Below are positions 1-7,229 of a stretch of DNA of 32,822 nt, one piece after another. The DNA comes from UMGS946 sp048421225 (GTDB lineage: Bacteria > Bacillota > Clostridia > Christensenellales > CAG-138), in contig DBFNRV010000025.1 in the NCBI GenBank assembly GCA_048421225.1, positions 1-32,822 on the forward strand, given 5' to 3'. Position 1 is the first letter of the stretch; each line of letters begins with the position of its first letter. The notes beneath the pieces are model-generated. The model saw nothing but the letters and a program-made list of their open reading frames with translations. It was not told where the DNA came from and did no database searches. The position numbers and the translations under genes are program-made.

Positions 1-197
1 TACTCGAAGGTGCTCAGAGCGTCCCTATAGTTCTCGTCCGTAATGCCCTCGGGCATGCCCTCCTTGTCCTTGATGTACAGGTAAAATTCGTGGAGCACTT
101 GGTCAAAGGTAGGCTTTGCGCAGCCGGACAGCAGTACCAGCGCGGCCAACAGGACCATGGTAGTTATGCGGATCACCATTTTATTTGACTTTGACAT
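1..197 (-). CDS. Small lipoprotein, copy A (partial, runs off left edge)
   Basis: The first 65 codons of a lipoprotein gene are visible before the window ends. It begins at an ATG behind a GGGGAGG ribosome binding site and encodes an N-terminal signal with a lipobox (LLSGC), so the mature protein should be lipid-anchored at Cys on the outer face of the membrane. It is a near-identical duplicate of the complete lipoprotein gene at 427-765: the two differ at only a few codons (for example LHEFY instead of LDDFY). It follows a leftover protease 3' end at 210-260, with the same 12-nt gap as the complete pair. Function is unknown. The protein carries the module (FY, then PEGITDENYRDAL) shared with the neighbouring protease. 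Whether the C-terminus is intact cannot be seen. Confidence 0.8.
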   Translation of the reverse strand, partial: MSKSNKMVIRITTMVLLAALVLLSGCAKPTFDQVLHEFYLYIKDKEGMPEGITDENYRDALSTFE

Positions 198-248
198 ATA
201 ATCCTCCCCTTATGGCTGCTGCAAAAAATAGTTGTAAATCCAGTCGTA
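1..248. repeat. Tandem duplication, copy A (paired with about 569-816)
   Basis: Positions 1-248 match 569-816 at a constant offset of 568 nt with only scattered mismatches. The match covers the lipoprotein 5' half, the shared ribosome binding site, the 12-nt intergenic gap and the end of the protease frame. Similarity fades after about 248/816. The high identity, including in non-coding spacer, points to a recent duplication. More copies may lie to the left of the window. Confidence 0.8.
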
Positions 249-260
249 AATCATCTTGAT
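210..260 (-). pseudogene. Remnant 3' end of a duplicated protease gene
   Basis: Reading the minus strand into the stop at 210-212 gives IKMIYDWIYNYFLQQP, which matches the C-terminus of the protease at 778-2130 (IKLDDWIYTYFSQQP). No protease sequence continues beyond about position 260; the upstream DNA is instead the 3' flank of the lipoprotein at 427-765. This is therefore not a gene but the boundary of a tandem duplication that carried only the last codons of the protease along with the lipoprotein gene. Confidence 0.75.
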
Positions 261-352
261 TTGTCTGCACCGCTATGTACGGTTTCACGGGGATACAGCC
301 TTAATAAAAGCTTGAAGCGATTCTATAAGCCAGTCGGCTTTTTATGTGGGAA

Positions 353-375
353 AAGCGGGAGGGTTTCTCCCGCTT
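353..375 (-). terminator. Terminator after lipoprotein copy B
   Basis: Perfect 9-bp inverted repeat (AAGCGGGAG / CTCCCGCTT) with a 5-nt loop, about 50 nt after the stop of the 427-765 lipoprotein gene. Read on the minus strand the second arm runs into TTTTCCC, as in an intrinsic terminator. Confidence 0.6.
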
Positions 376-426
376 CTTTACCCGAGAGTGTACCTAAAAA
401 GCTATCTATGCCCAGTCATATTGGCA

Positions 427-765
427 TCAGTCGTCCAGGTCCCTGAACTGCCGCCATTGCTCCAATAACCACGAAGCTTCCGGCCCGGTTGGTGTGAATG
501 CGGGGTTTGTCGTTATCAGAGGGGTCTTGCCAGTTGTGTCCTCCTCAGACTCTTCGACAATAAAATTGTACTCAAAGGGGCTTAGTGCGTCCCTATAGTT
601 CTCGTCCGTAATCCCCTCGGGCATTCCTTCCTTGTCCTTGATGTACAGGTAAAAGTCGTCTAGCACCTGGTCAAAGGTAGGCTTTGCGCAGCCGGACAGC
701 AGTACCAGCGCGGCCAACAGGACCATGGCGGTTATGCGGATCACCATTTTATTTGACTTTAACAT
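427..765 (-). CDS. Small lipoprotein, copy B (protease partner, unknown function)
   Basis: Encodes a 112-residue lipoprotein. Residues 1-26 form a signal with a hydrophobic core and the lipobox LLSGC (Cys26), predicting cleavage by signal peptidase II and anchoring on the outer membrane face. Residues 30-60 hold FYLY followed by MPEGITDENYRDAL, which closely resembles residues 50-71 of the protease encoded just upstream. The tail is acidic and Thr/Pro-rich. The start ATG lies behind a GGGGAGG site, 12 nt after the protease stop, so the two genes should be one operon. No known domain is recognised. The shared module suggests binding to the protease or to the same partner, but an inhibitor, anchor or chaperone role is inference. 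A second copy sits at the left edge. Confidence 0.85.
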   Translation of the reverse strand: MLKSNKMVIRITAMVLLAALVLLSGCAKPTFDQVLDDFYLYIKDKEGMPEGITDENYRDALSPFEYNFIVEESEEDTTGKTPLITTNPAFTPTGPEASWLLEQWRQFRDLDD

Positions 766-777
766 ATAATCCTCCCC

Positions 778-2130
778 TTATGGCTGCTGTGAAAAATAGG
801 TATAGATCCAGTCGTCGAGCTTTATAAAGCCCTTCTCATTGTTAACTATGCCTATTATCCTGTCGTTGCGGTCTATGACAGGTCCCCCGCTCATGCCGCC
901 TAAATATGGCCTTTGAACGCGCACCATTCGCCGGCCCGTGCTGGTTACATTGCCCGCAACAAGCTGCATGTCAACATTTCCGCCAATAAGCCCTACATAC
1001 CCCTGGCCCCGGGTCCATTGGCCGTTTAGGCTCGAGCTGCCAACCCCGCGCATGAGCAGCCTGCCTGGCACTATATTGGCGTCCCTGACGTTGATTATGC
1101 CCCAGTCGTCGTTGACGTCGCCGTTTGCGAACCAGTCTCCCCCCACTGTCGAACGCGTCCATTGCGCGCGTCCGTAGGGTTCCTGTGGGGCGTCAAGTCG
1201 CCATGATGGAATTATAACCATATCCTGCGACCAGCCGTCGCCTGGAGTATAGAGGTTGTGTCCCGCTGTGGCAAGGCTTTCATTGCTAATTTTAAATGCC
1301 GAGCCGACCCAAAGCGCGCCTTCGCTGCGGTATATCAGCTTAAAGGTGGTGCGGGTGTTGGAATAGTTCTGGGGGTTGGGCTCATTCCATGTATACGGAT
1401 ATTCGTTCGGCCTGATCTTCGGCCCCTGGCTATAATCGGAATTATCTTGGCCGTTACCCTCCAAGGGGTCAAGCTGTTCAACCAGCTCGTCTATGTGTGA
1501 TACATCCTCCTGGGTAACCTCGCCCGAAAGAGGGTCATATGATACGGGGCCATTGGAGGGTATATATGGCTCGGAGCTGTCTTTGGTTAGCTCATCAAGC
1601 TCCTCGTCAGTGATCGTTACTCGTTCCCAGCTGGACCTGATCTCCAGTTCTTGATCATAATCAGCATTATTTTGACTATTACCCTCCATCGGTTGAGACT
1701 GCTCAACCAGCCCGTCTATATGCGATACATCCTCTTGAGTAACCTCGCCCGAAAGAGGATCATAAGAGACGGGGTCGTGGGAGGGTATATATGAGTCGGA
1801 GCTGTCCTTGGTCAGCTCATCAAACTCCGCGTCAGTGATCGTTACGCGTTCCTCGCTAGGTGTTGCGTGTTGGGCAATGTAGTAAAGCAATTCGGTTGCG
1901 GCGTCGCCGCCATATTCCAACATCCTGTCCCAATCCTCATCCGATACATCCTCGGGGAATGTGCCAGGTTCGCAGAAATAAAACTTTTGTATGGTAACAA
2001 GCACATCCTGCGGTACATCCGAGTTGGGAGTAGCGGCCGCGCCTTCGTCTAAAGCCTGCGGTGATGATAACGCCGCAACTAAAACGACCGCTATGAACAG
2101 GGAAAGTATTCGTTTAAGTAATTTATACAT
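778..2130 (-). CDS. Secreted V8/trypsin-like serine protease with internal repeats
   Basis: 450 residues. Residues 1-26 are a signal peptide (Lys/Arg, then a hydrophobic core). Residues 42-72 form a short module shared with the lipoprotein downstream. Residues 95-169 and 170-240 are two tandem copies of a 75-residue acidic repeat (RVTITD start, SYDPLSGEVTQEDVSHID centre). Residues 262-450 are a chymotrypsin-fold protease of the glutamyl-endopeptidase (S1B) type: His291 in TAGHN, Asp342 in DDWGI and Ser414 in GMSGGP make a complete triad. No transmembrane anchor is seen after the signal, so the enzyme is probably secreted, and the N-terminal 260 residues may act as a propeptide or binding region. 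Start ATG follows AAGGAGG. It is first in an operon with the lipoprotein. Target proteins are unknown. Confidence 0.88.
   Translation of the reverse strand: MYKLLKRILSLFIAVVLVAALSSPQALDEGAAATPNSDVPQDVLVTIQKFYFCEPGTFPEDVSDEDWDRMLEYGGDAATELLYYIAQHATPSEERVTITDAEFDELTKDSSDSYIPSHDPVSYDPLSGEVTQEDVSHIDGLVEQSQPMEGNSQNNADYDQELEIRSSWERVTITDEELDELTKDSSEPYIPSNGPVSYDPLSGEVTQEDVSHIDELVEQLDPLEGNGQDNSDYSQGPKIRPNEYPYTWNEPNPQNYSNTRTTFKLIYRSEGALWVGSAFKISNESLATAGHNLYTPGDGWSQDMVIIPSWRLDAPQEPYGRAQWTRSTVGGDWFANGDVNDDWGIINVRDANIVPGRLLMRGVGSSSLNGQWTRGQGYVGLIGGNVDMQLVAGNVTSTGRRMVRVQRPYLGGMSGGPVIDRNDRIIGIVNNEKGFIKLDDWIYTYFSQQP
1411..1848 (-). repeat. Two tandem 225-nt repeats inside the protease gene
   Basis: Codons 95-169 and 170-240 of the protease are tandem copies with a 75-codon period. 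The core (about 22 residues ending VSHID) is identical in both. The flanks differ, with acidic and Asn/Gln-rich tails. The repeat lies between the N-terminal module and the catalytic domain. Confidence 0.85.
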
Positions 2131-2160
2131 AACACACCTCCTTAAATAATGGATAAATAT

Positions 2161-2189
2161 ATTGTATGCTCAAATGTAATTCTTGTCAA
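2161..2189 (-). promoter_or_regulatory. Sigma-A type promoter of the protease-lipoprotein operon
   Basis: On the minus strand TTGACA (2189-2184), a 17-nt spacer and TACAAT (2166-2161) precede the protease start by about 30 nt, with AAGGAGG between. Near-consensus match. Confidence 0.75.
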
Positions 2190-2556
2190 TCAATTTGATA
2201 TAATTTATAGTTAATATAATTAATTCATCAGCTTCAATCACGAACACGTTAGATAAGCCCTTATATTAACTCAGCCCCTTTCTTCTAAAGACGTCCGCTC
2301 ACGCTATTTTAAGTTGGACAGGTGCGAAAGCGGGTTTAATCGCTTCGCTTTATTTATCTCGCTTACAGGTGATTATTCAGTCCAATTTTTGATCTGCGCT
2401 CAGAAAGCTTATTTTGTTAAACATAAAATGATTCCGCGTTTTGGGGATGATGTTAAAATCACAGATCAGAGGCTGTGCGCCAGCTAACCGTTTAAAACCA
2501 ATACCAAGTCATTTTACATAGACAATTTTATCATAATTATAACGGAGGATGTATAG
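2190..2556. other. Intergenic region with a structured element at 2314-2390
   Basis: No convincing gene is present. The region lies between the protease promoter and the terminator of the serine hydrolase gene. At 2314-2390 there is a nested inverted repeat: outer arms TTGGAC (2314-2319) and GTCCAA (2380-2385), inner arms GCGAAAGCG (2324-2332) and CGCTTCGC (2341-2348), with five T residues right after the outer arm on the plus strand. It could be a small RNA with its own terminator, or a decayed mobile-element end. No promoter was identified for it. Confidence 0.35.
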
Positions 2557-2592
2557 CGGTAAAAAGAAAATGGACTTCATAGAAGCCCATTT
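2557..2592 (-). terminator. Terminator of the serine hydrolase gene
   Basis: An 11-bp hairpin with one mismatch and a 3-nt loop (arms 2568-2578 and 2582-2592) lies 36 nt after the stop. On the minus strand it is followed by TTTTCTTTTT. Confidence 0.8.
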
Positions 2593-2627
2593 GTAAGGTT
2601 TAAGAGGACTAAGCTTATACAGCAAAG

Positions 2628-3608
2628 CTATTCATCCGATGAGAGCCCGCGCGCCCAGCTTATGACACGGTTGGCGGAATCGGTATAACAGTTTGAAAGC
2701 GCTACTACAGCAACCCTCTTCCCTGGGTTTACACAGATGCCGCAGTTAAAGCAGCCAGTCCCGCCGTTATGGAATATCAACCCCAGGGACGGGAACAAAA
2801 ACCAGAATAGGCCTATTTCCTGCCTGGCGCCTATATCCGTAACAAATGCCCTGCTCTGATGGCAGCTTTTAATTATAGGATTGCCTTCATCCATTTGAAG
2901 GCTGGCGTAATTCAACATATCGTCCAGCGAGGAAACAAGATAGCCCGCGGCTATATAAACGTCGTCCTCGTCCCAGCCCCAATACTCGCCTGGCGAACCG
3001 TCCTCCCTAATTCCCTCCAGGTTTCTTGGCGGAGCCAGCGTATAGGTATCGTTAAGCTCCAGCTCTTTTAATAGATCCTCCATCAATCGGTTAAAAGGGC
3101 GTTCATAGGCTTTTGAGAGGACATAGCCTACCACTGTGGCGCCCAGGTTGGAGTAGGTAACGGGATAATCCCTATCGGCAAGTTTAATAGAGCTTATGGT
3201 TTCAATTAGTTTACGTTCATCTATATGCCTATATGGATTGCCTAGCTTTATGCGGCCATGCTCGTCATATTCGTCCTCGCCGTCGGATGGGTAGCCGGAC
3301 GTATGCGTAACAAGCCTTTTAACGGTGGGGTAGTATTTTCCACCGTTGAGTTCCGGAATATACTTGGCTATGGAGTCCTCCATGCTTATCTTTCCTTCGT
3401 TGACCGCTTTTGCGGCAAGCATTCCGACAAAGGTCTTGGTTATGGATCCGATCTCGTAATAGTACTTTTTATAGGGTTCCGGACCGTCCTTTCCAAAGAG
3501 ATACTTTTCGCTTATACCATCCTTAATTATTCCGACTGAAAGCTTCATTCCAGGGTTCAAAGCGATATCCTGCTCGATTTCCCGTTTCATCTTCTCGTTA
3601 ATTAGCAT
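2628..3608 (-). CDS. Serine beta-lactamase-family hydrolase (class C / esterase-like)
   Basis: 326 residues from the preferred start. The family acylates an active-site serine and includes class C beta-lactamases, D,D-peptidases and esterases. The three family motifs are present: SITK (Ser55, Lys58), YSN (Tyr152) and HNGG (His280). There is no signal peptide or membrane segment, so the protein is probably cytoplasmic, which argues against a classical secreted beta-lactamase. The start is the ATG at 3608, because GGAGG sits 6 nt before it; an in-frame ATG at 3626 lies upstream of that site and is less likely. The gene has its own promoter and terminator and appears monocistronic. Substrate is unknown; Cys-rich GCFNCGIC near the C-terminus is a distinctive local feature. 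Confidence 0.88.
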   Translation of the reverse strand: MLINEKMKREIEQDIALNPGMKLSVGIIKDGISEKYLFGKDGPEPYKKYYYEIGSITKTFVGMLAAKAVNEGKISMEDSIAKYIPELNGGKYYPTVKRLVTHTSGYPSDGEDEYDEHGRIKLGNPYRHIDERKLIETISSIKLADRDYPVTYSNLGATVVGYVLSKAYERPFNRLMEDLLKELELNDTYTLAPPRNLEGIREDGSPGEYWGWDEDDVYIAAGYLVSSLDDMLNYASLQMDEGNPIIKSCHQSRAFVTDIGARQEIGLFWFLFPSLGLIFHNGGTGCFNCGICVNPGKRVAVVALSNCYTDSANRVISWARGLSSDE

Positions 3609-3653
3609 AATCAACCTCCATTGCATTGATTGCCAAACGGCTATGTTAAAGAC

Positions 3654-3682
3654 ATATTATCGTTTTTTTGCTTCGTATTCAA
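3654..3682 (-). promoter_or_regulatory. Promoter of the serine hydrolase gene
   Basis: Minus-strand TTGAAT (3682-3677), a 17-nt spacer containing a 7-A run, and TAATAT (3659-3654), about 45 nt before the start codon. Confidence 0.5.
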
Positions 3683-3723
3683 TGCATGTGCTAAAATATT
3701 ATAGTTTTACTGATTATGCGGGA

Positions 3724-3771
3724 GCATAAGAACGGGGGATTCCGGCCGGCTGCGGCAAGAATCCCTTATGC
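3724..3771. other. Long imperfect hairpin between tspO and the hydrolase gene
   Basis: Arms GCATAAG (3724-3730) and CTTATGC (3765-3771) enclose a second pair GGGATTC / GAATCCC. The element lies 22 nt downstream of the tspO stop, but the T-rich side (GTTTTAT) is on the plus strand, so a terminator role for tspO is only possible, not clear. Confidence 0.4.
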
Positions 3772-3792
3772 GTTTTATATTTGATTTTGCGC

Positions 3793-4263
3793 TTATTTAT
3801 TTAAAAGCCATATGGCCAAATTCAGATAACCGGCAAATGTAACCCACAAAAGGTAGGGGATTTGCAGCAGCGCCGCGGGCCGGTCGACCTTCCAAAATGA
3901 AACGATCATCACTATTATCAAAATCCAAAGGCCGATCAGCCATATAAAGGAGAAGCCAAGAGCCTGAAAATTAAAGAACAAAAGGCTCCAAAGAAAGTTT
4001 ACAGCCAGCTGAACTCCGAATATGATTAGGGCTTGCTTCCATCCAGGTTTGCCGCTCAGGTAAATACGCGCCGCGCCTATTCCCATAAGAAGGAATAGCA
4101 CGCCCCAAACTATTGGGAATACGATGCCCGGCGGGGTAAGCGGAGGTTTTGCCAGCGCTTCGTAAGCCGCCATGCTGTTTTGAGTAAGGATTCCAGCAAG
4201 GGCGCCTACAGCTTCGGTAAATAATATAAATACTACATATGGTTGCCATCTAAATTTTTTCAA
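3793..4263 (-). CDS. tspO: TspO/MBR family protein (tryptophan-rich sensory protein)
   Basis: 156 residues, five predicted membrane helices, all hydrophobic. Family features are visible: KPPLTPPG followed by VFPIVWG after the first helix, then NFLWSLLFF in the middle, and Trp residues at helix ends. TspO proteins bind porphyrins and cholesterol-like ligands and are linked to oxidative or stress responses in bacteria. The probable start is TTG at 4263, preceded by AAAAGGGGTGATTG; an upstream in-frame ATG at 4302 would add 13 residues and has no ribosome binding site. It stands alone between unrelated genes, so its ligand and regulation cannot be inferred from context. The family call is strong; the role in this organism is not known. 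Confidence 0.9.
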   Translation of the reverse strand: MKKFRWQPYVVFILFTEAVGALAGILTQNSMAAYEALAKPPLTPPGIVFPIVWGVLFLLMGIGAARIYLSGKPGWKQALIIFGVQLAVNFLWSLLFFNFQALGFSFIWLIGLWILIIVMIVSFWKVDRPAALLQIPYLLWVTFAGYLNLAIWLLNK

Positions 4264-4622
4264 AACAATCACCCCTTTTAAGTATATTCTGTATAGAGCC
4301 ATTTATACGGCGAAGGTTTTATTTTTGCTAAAACCCATTGCAAATTAAACTAATCGCAGCTCTAAACTGAGGATAAAAAATATAAATCGATTCCAACGGG
4401 CCTTGTCAGCGGCATATTGCTAGGAAGTATAAAGCGTTTTAATAATTTATATTTATATCATAATTTGATAAACGTGCGCTTTTAATCTAATAAAATATTT
4501 ACGCATTGCTGATTGCCAATAGCTAACGGCCAATTTAAGCACGCCCTTTATCAAGCCATACGTATGGGGCTTAATAGCGGCAAAAAAAAGGCCGACAAGT
4601 CAAATTTCGACCATTATCGATA
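4264..4622. other. Gene-free AT-rich region
   Basis: No convincing gene in either direction. It contains the perfect palindrome CCATACGTATGG (within 4555-4570) and ends with an A8 run at 4582-4589. Short frames here lack ribosome binding sites and codon structure. Confidence 0.5.
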
Positions 4623-4651
4623 TTGACTTAATTCAGTCTGTCGGATAAGAT
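4591..4651 (+). promoter_or_regulatory. Candidate promoter within an inverted repeat, upstream of the Cys-rich protein
   Basis: TTGACT (4623-4628), 17 nt, TAAGAT (4646-4651) is a plausible plus-strand promoter about 150 nt upstream of the 4805 gene. The -35 is part of a nested inverted repeat: AAGTCAA pairs with TTGACTT, and CCGACA pairs with TGTCGG, which lies in the spacer. On the minus strand the same repeat is followed by T8, so it could instead act as a terminator there, although no minus-strand gene is seen upstream. Confidence 0.4.
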
Positions 4652-4804
4652 TATAAAGTAGAATAACATATACTATCAAATAAAATATCAATAATTTTAA
4701 GCTAACGGTTAATGCCAAGTCAGAGATTTTCAACAATAAACCGGCAATAAAGGGCGGCCGGAGAATATACTGTAACGACCTGCAAATAAGAAAGGAAACC
4801 AAGT

Positions 4805-5227
4805 TTGAAACACATTAAATCACTGCTTTGCGCCGTGCTGGCGGCTGCGTTTATCCTTGCTCCGGCCGCGCTTGCGGCGGAACAAGCGCATGACGCGGTG
4901 AATCCGGTCGCGTGCAACCACATCTATAGCAGCGAGCCAACTGCAACGGGGACTCTGTATATAGACCAATCATCTACACGACATATTGTGACTACGTTTG
5001 AATCTTTTGAATGCGTCAGATGCGGATATCTAAATACCGAGTATGACGAATCGTACTATCAATACCACGAGCGGATGATGTACAGCGCGATTTGCGGCGG
5101 TACAACGCATTATTATAGACACAAGTGCAAGCAATGCCGAAGGCTCATGGGCGAAACCACTGTGCCATGCCCGCGCCCTGGAAACTGTCCAGGATTGCCT
5201 TTATCCATGATATTGCTGCCAAAATAA
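4805..5227 (+). CDS. Secreted Cys-rich protein with two CxxC pairs (unknown)
   Basis: 140 residues with TTG start, 8 nt after AAAGGA. Residues 1-25 form a clear signal peptide (Lys, hydrophobic core, ALAA cleavage site). The mature part has eight cysteines, including ECVRC and KCKQC plus a CNH near the N-terminus and several histidines before the second pair (THYYRHKCKQC). That arrangement fits a zinc-ribbon-like or disulfide-bonded fold. I do not recognise a family. It lies 58 nt upstream of two ABC-type permeases in the same direction, so it may be co-expressed with them, either as a substrate or as an accessory protein; both are inference. The ending (PRPGNCPG, then a hydrophobic tail) is too short for a membrane anchor. 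Confidence 0.75.
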   Translation: MKHIKSLLCAVLAAAFILAPAALAAEQAHDAVNPVACNHIYSSEPTATGTLYIDQSSTRHIVTTFESFECVRCGYLNTEYDESYYQYHERMMYSAICGGTTHYYRHKCKQCRRLMGETTVPCPRPGNCPGLPLSMILLPK

Positions 5228-5285
5228 CGTAGTAAGCGAAGCGCTATTTTCGGCCGCCCTTTATAACTATGGAAGGAGAGTAACC

Positions 5286-7220
5286 ATGACGTTTATAAAG
5301 CAGCTTCTCAGGTCGCCCGTAAGGATCGTGGCGTTTATACTTTTACTAGCCCTGTCGGGCGCAATGCTATGTATTGGCCTCAACGCATATGTTGGCGTTA
5401 ATGGGCAGGTAGCGGAGCTGAATGAAACCTATACGACTATAGCTGTTCCGGATTATAGGATGACGGAATATAGTATTACCAATGACGTATTAACGCTAGA
5501 GTCCTTTGCAGAGTCCCTACAGGAATACCTCAACGCGTCTTCCGAACGCAGTCAGTTAATAAAGGGGGCAAAGGAGGCCGCCGAGACCTCTGATCTTATA
5601 GACGGGATTGAGCGAAGGGATATCTTTTCGGCCTATATACCGGACAGCAAACCCCTTATATCGGGCAGCGTTGATTGGGAAAAGTATGAAGTGGGCTTAG
5701 ACAAGCCATATAACATTGCTGTCCTTTCCATAAAGTGCGGTGAAATAAAGAACAACGAATATACCATGAGCAGTGTCGTCGACGAGAATGGAGAGGAGAT
5801 TCCGTATACAGAGGTCAGTTATGAGATTAACGCTAAAGTAGAATCCTGTGTACTGCTGCACGAGGATTATGATAGCCCTGAGGAACTGTTAATTAAAGGG
5901 GATATTATGGACTATAATGGGGAGGTCCCATTTAAGGAAGGTAAGCGCTACCTGGTGTGGGGCACATATGAAGGCCAGCAAATAGAGCAGACCGGGCCAG
6001 ACTCGTGGGGAGTTATCGAAGAATCAGACGCCATACTGTGGCTTGGCGACCATCATGTGTACAATAGACCATTTCCGGATATAGGCGACCTTGAGGAACT
6101 GAATGGGAAATTATACTATATAAATAAAATGCCGGATGAGTATCCCGTATGCGAAGAGGTGCCCGAGGGCGTTGAAATCGAGGAATTTATGTCCCGTGAG
6201 GACAACAAGGTCTGGCATGATACGATTAATTATATGTGTGATATAACCCTGCATTCCTTACCCGTAATTACAACAAATAGACTGGACAGCATACTGCTAT
6301 TCAATAACCGTGAAGCATATATAATTGAAGGCAGGGCGTTTGATGCCTCAGAATACGCAAACGGCGAAAAGGTATGTATAGTGAACGCTGAGTATGCGGT
6401 TAAAAATGGGCTTAGTATAGGGGATAGAATAACCTTTTTCACGTATAACACAGACTACGGTATTTCTAAAGATTTTCTCGGCAGCATTGGAGAGGAGCGG
6501 AATGTGCTGCATGCAGAACCATATAGCCCAGACGCGGAGCTGGGCGAGGCGGAGGAATACACGGTGGTGGGCATATACCGGTCGCCAGGGTTTATATATG
6601 GCAACTTTTCGTTTTCGCCCAACACGGTATTCGTCCCCGCCGCGTCAACAGCGCCGCCGCCGCCGCTGGAGGGTTATGAAACGGATAACCTGGAGGTACT
6701 GTACTCGATCGTGCTGAAAAACGGCATGGCGGATGCGTTTGAAGCCGAGCTGGAGGCGCAGGGCTACGGCGGATGCTTCCTGTACTTTGATCAGGGCTAC
6801 GCCCAGGCGTCTGAGGGGATAGGCGCCATGACCTTAAACGCGGGCCGGCTGATGCTGTTCAGCGGCGTATTGTTCCTAACGGCGGCCGTGCTGTTCGCGT
6901 ACCTGTATACGCGGTGGGCGGGGCAAACGGCCGGAATAATGCGCCTGGTCGGAACAACGCCTGGACAGGTGTTTTCAGGGATGAGCGCGTGCGCGCTGCT
7001 GGCGGCGGCGGTATCGCTCGCGGCGGGCTGCACTATAAGCTATTTCCTGTACGACGGGATATGTACGGCGGTGTTTGGCGTTGAGGGCGGCGAAATGGCC
7101 TATTCGGCTCTATGGACGCTTACCGCGGCGGCGGTTGGGCTTATACTCATAATGGGGGCCTGTATGTGCTTCTTTATAAGAGCAGTCTCGGGCAATCCCA
7201 TGAGAATGAAGGGAAGATGA
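5286..7220 (+). CDS. FtsX/MacB-type ABC transporter permease (large)
   Basis: 644 residues. One membrane helix lies at about 14-36, then an extracellular region of roughly 480 residues, then three helices at about 522-543, 564-587 and 609-631. This 1+3 layout, with the cytoplasmic loop TAGIMRLVGTTPGQVF between helices 2 and 3, is that of FtsX-domain permeases of type VII (MacB-like) ABC systems, which move substrates from the outer face rather than through the membrane. ATG follows GGAAGGAGAG. The next gene, another FtsX permease, starts 9 nt after the stop, so the two probably form a heterodimer. No ATP-binding subunit lies in the window. The large external domain has no recognised fold and is acidic. 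Confidence 0.85.
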   Translation: MTFIKQLLRSPVRIVAFILLLALSGAMLCIGLNAYVGVNGQVAELNETYTTIAVPDYRMTEYSITNDVLTLESFAESLQEYLNASSERSQLIKGAKEAAETSDLIDGIERRDIFSAYIPDSKPLISGSVDWEKYEVGLDKPYNIAVLSIKCGEIKNNEYTMSSVVDENGEEIPYTEVSYEINAKVESCVLLHEDYDSPEELLIKGDIMDYNGEVPFKEGKRYLVWGTYEGQQIEQTGPDSWGVIEESDAILWLGDHHVYNRPFPDIGDLEELNGKLYYINKMPDEYPVCEEVPEGVEIEEFMSREDNKVWHDTINYMCDITLHSLPVITTNRLDSILLFNNREAYIIEGRAFDASEYANGEKVCIVNAEYAVKNGLSIGDRITFFTYNTDYGISKDFLGSIGEERNVLHAEPYSPDAELGEAEEYTVVGIYRSPGFIYGNFSFSPNTVFVPAASTAPPPPLEGYETDNLEVLYSIVLKNGMADAFEAELEAQGYGGCFLYFDQGYAQASEGIGAMTLNAGRLMLFSGVLFLTAAVLFAYLYTRWAGQTAGIMRLVGTTPGQVFSGMSACALLAAAVSLAAGCTISYFLYDGICTAVFGVEGGEMAYSALWTLTAAAVGLILIMGACMCFFIRAVSGNPMRMKGR

Positions 7221-7229
7221 GGTGTTGAT

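Noticed and set aside
261..446. Plus-strand 61-codon frame at the left duplication
   Set aside because: It runs antisense across the duplication joint, a terminator and the end of the lipoprotein gene, with no ribosome binding site.
4614..4802. Minus-strand hydrophobic 62-codon frame upstream of the Cys-rich protein
   Set aside because: No ribosome binding site, low-complexity Leu/Ile-rich content from AT-rich DNA, and it covers the candidate promoter of the opposite gene.
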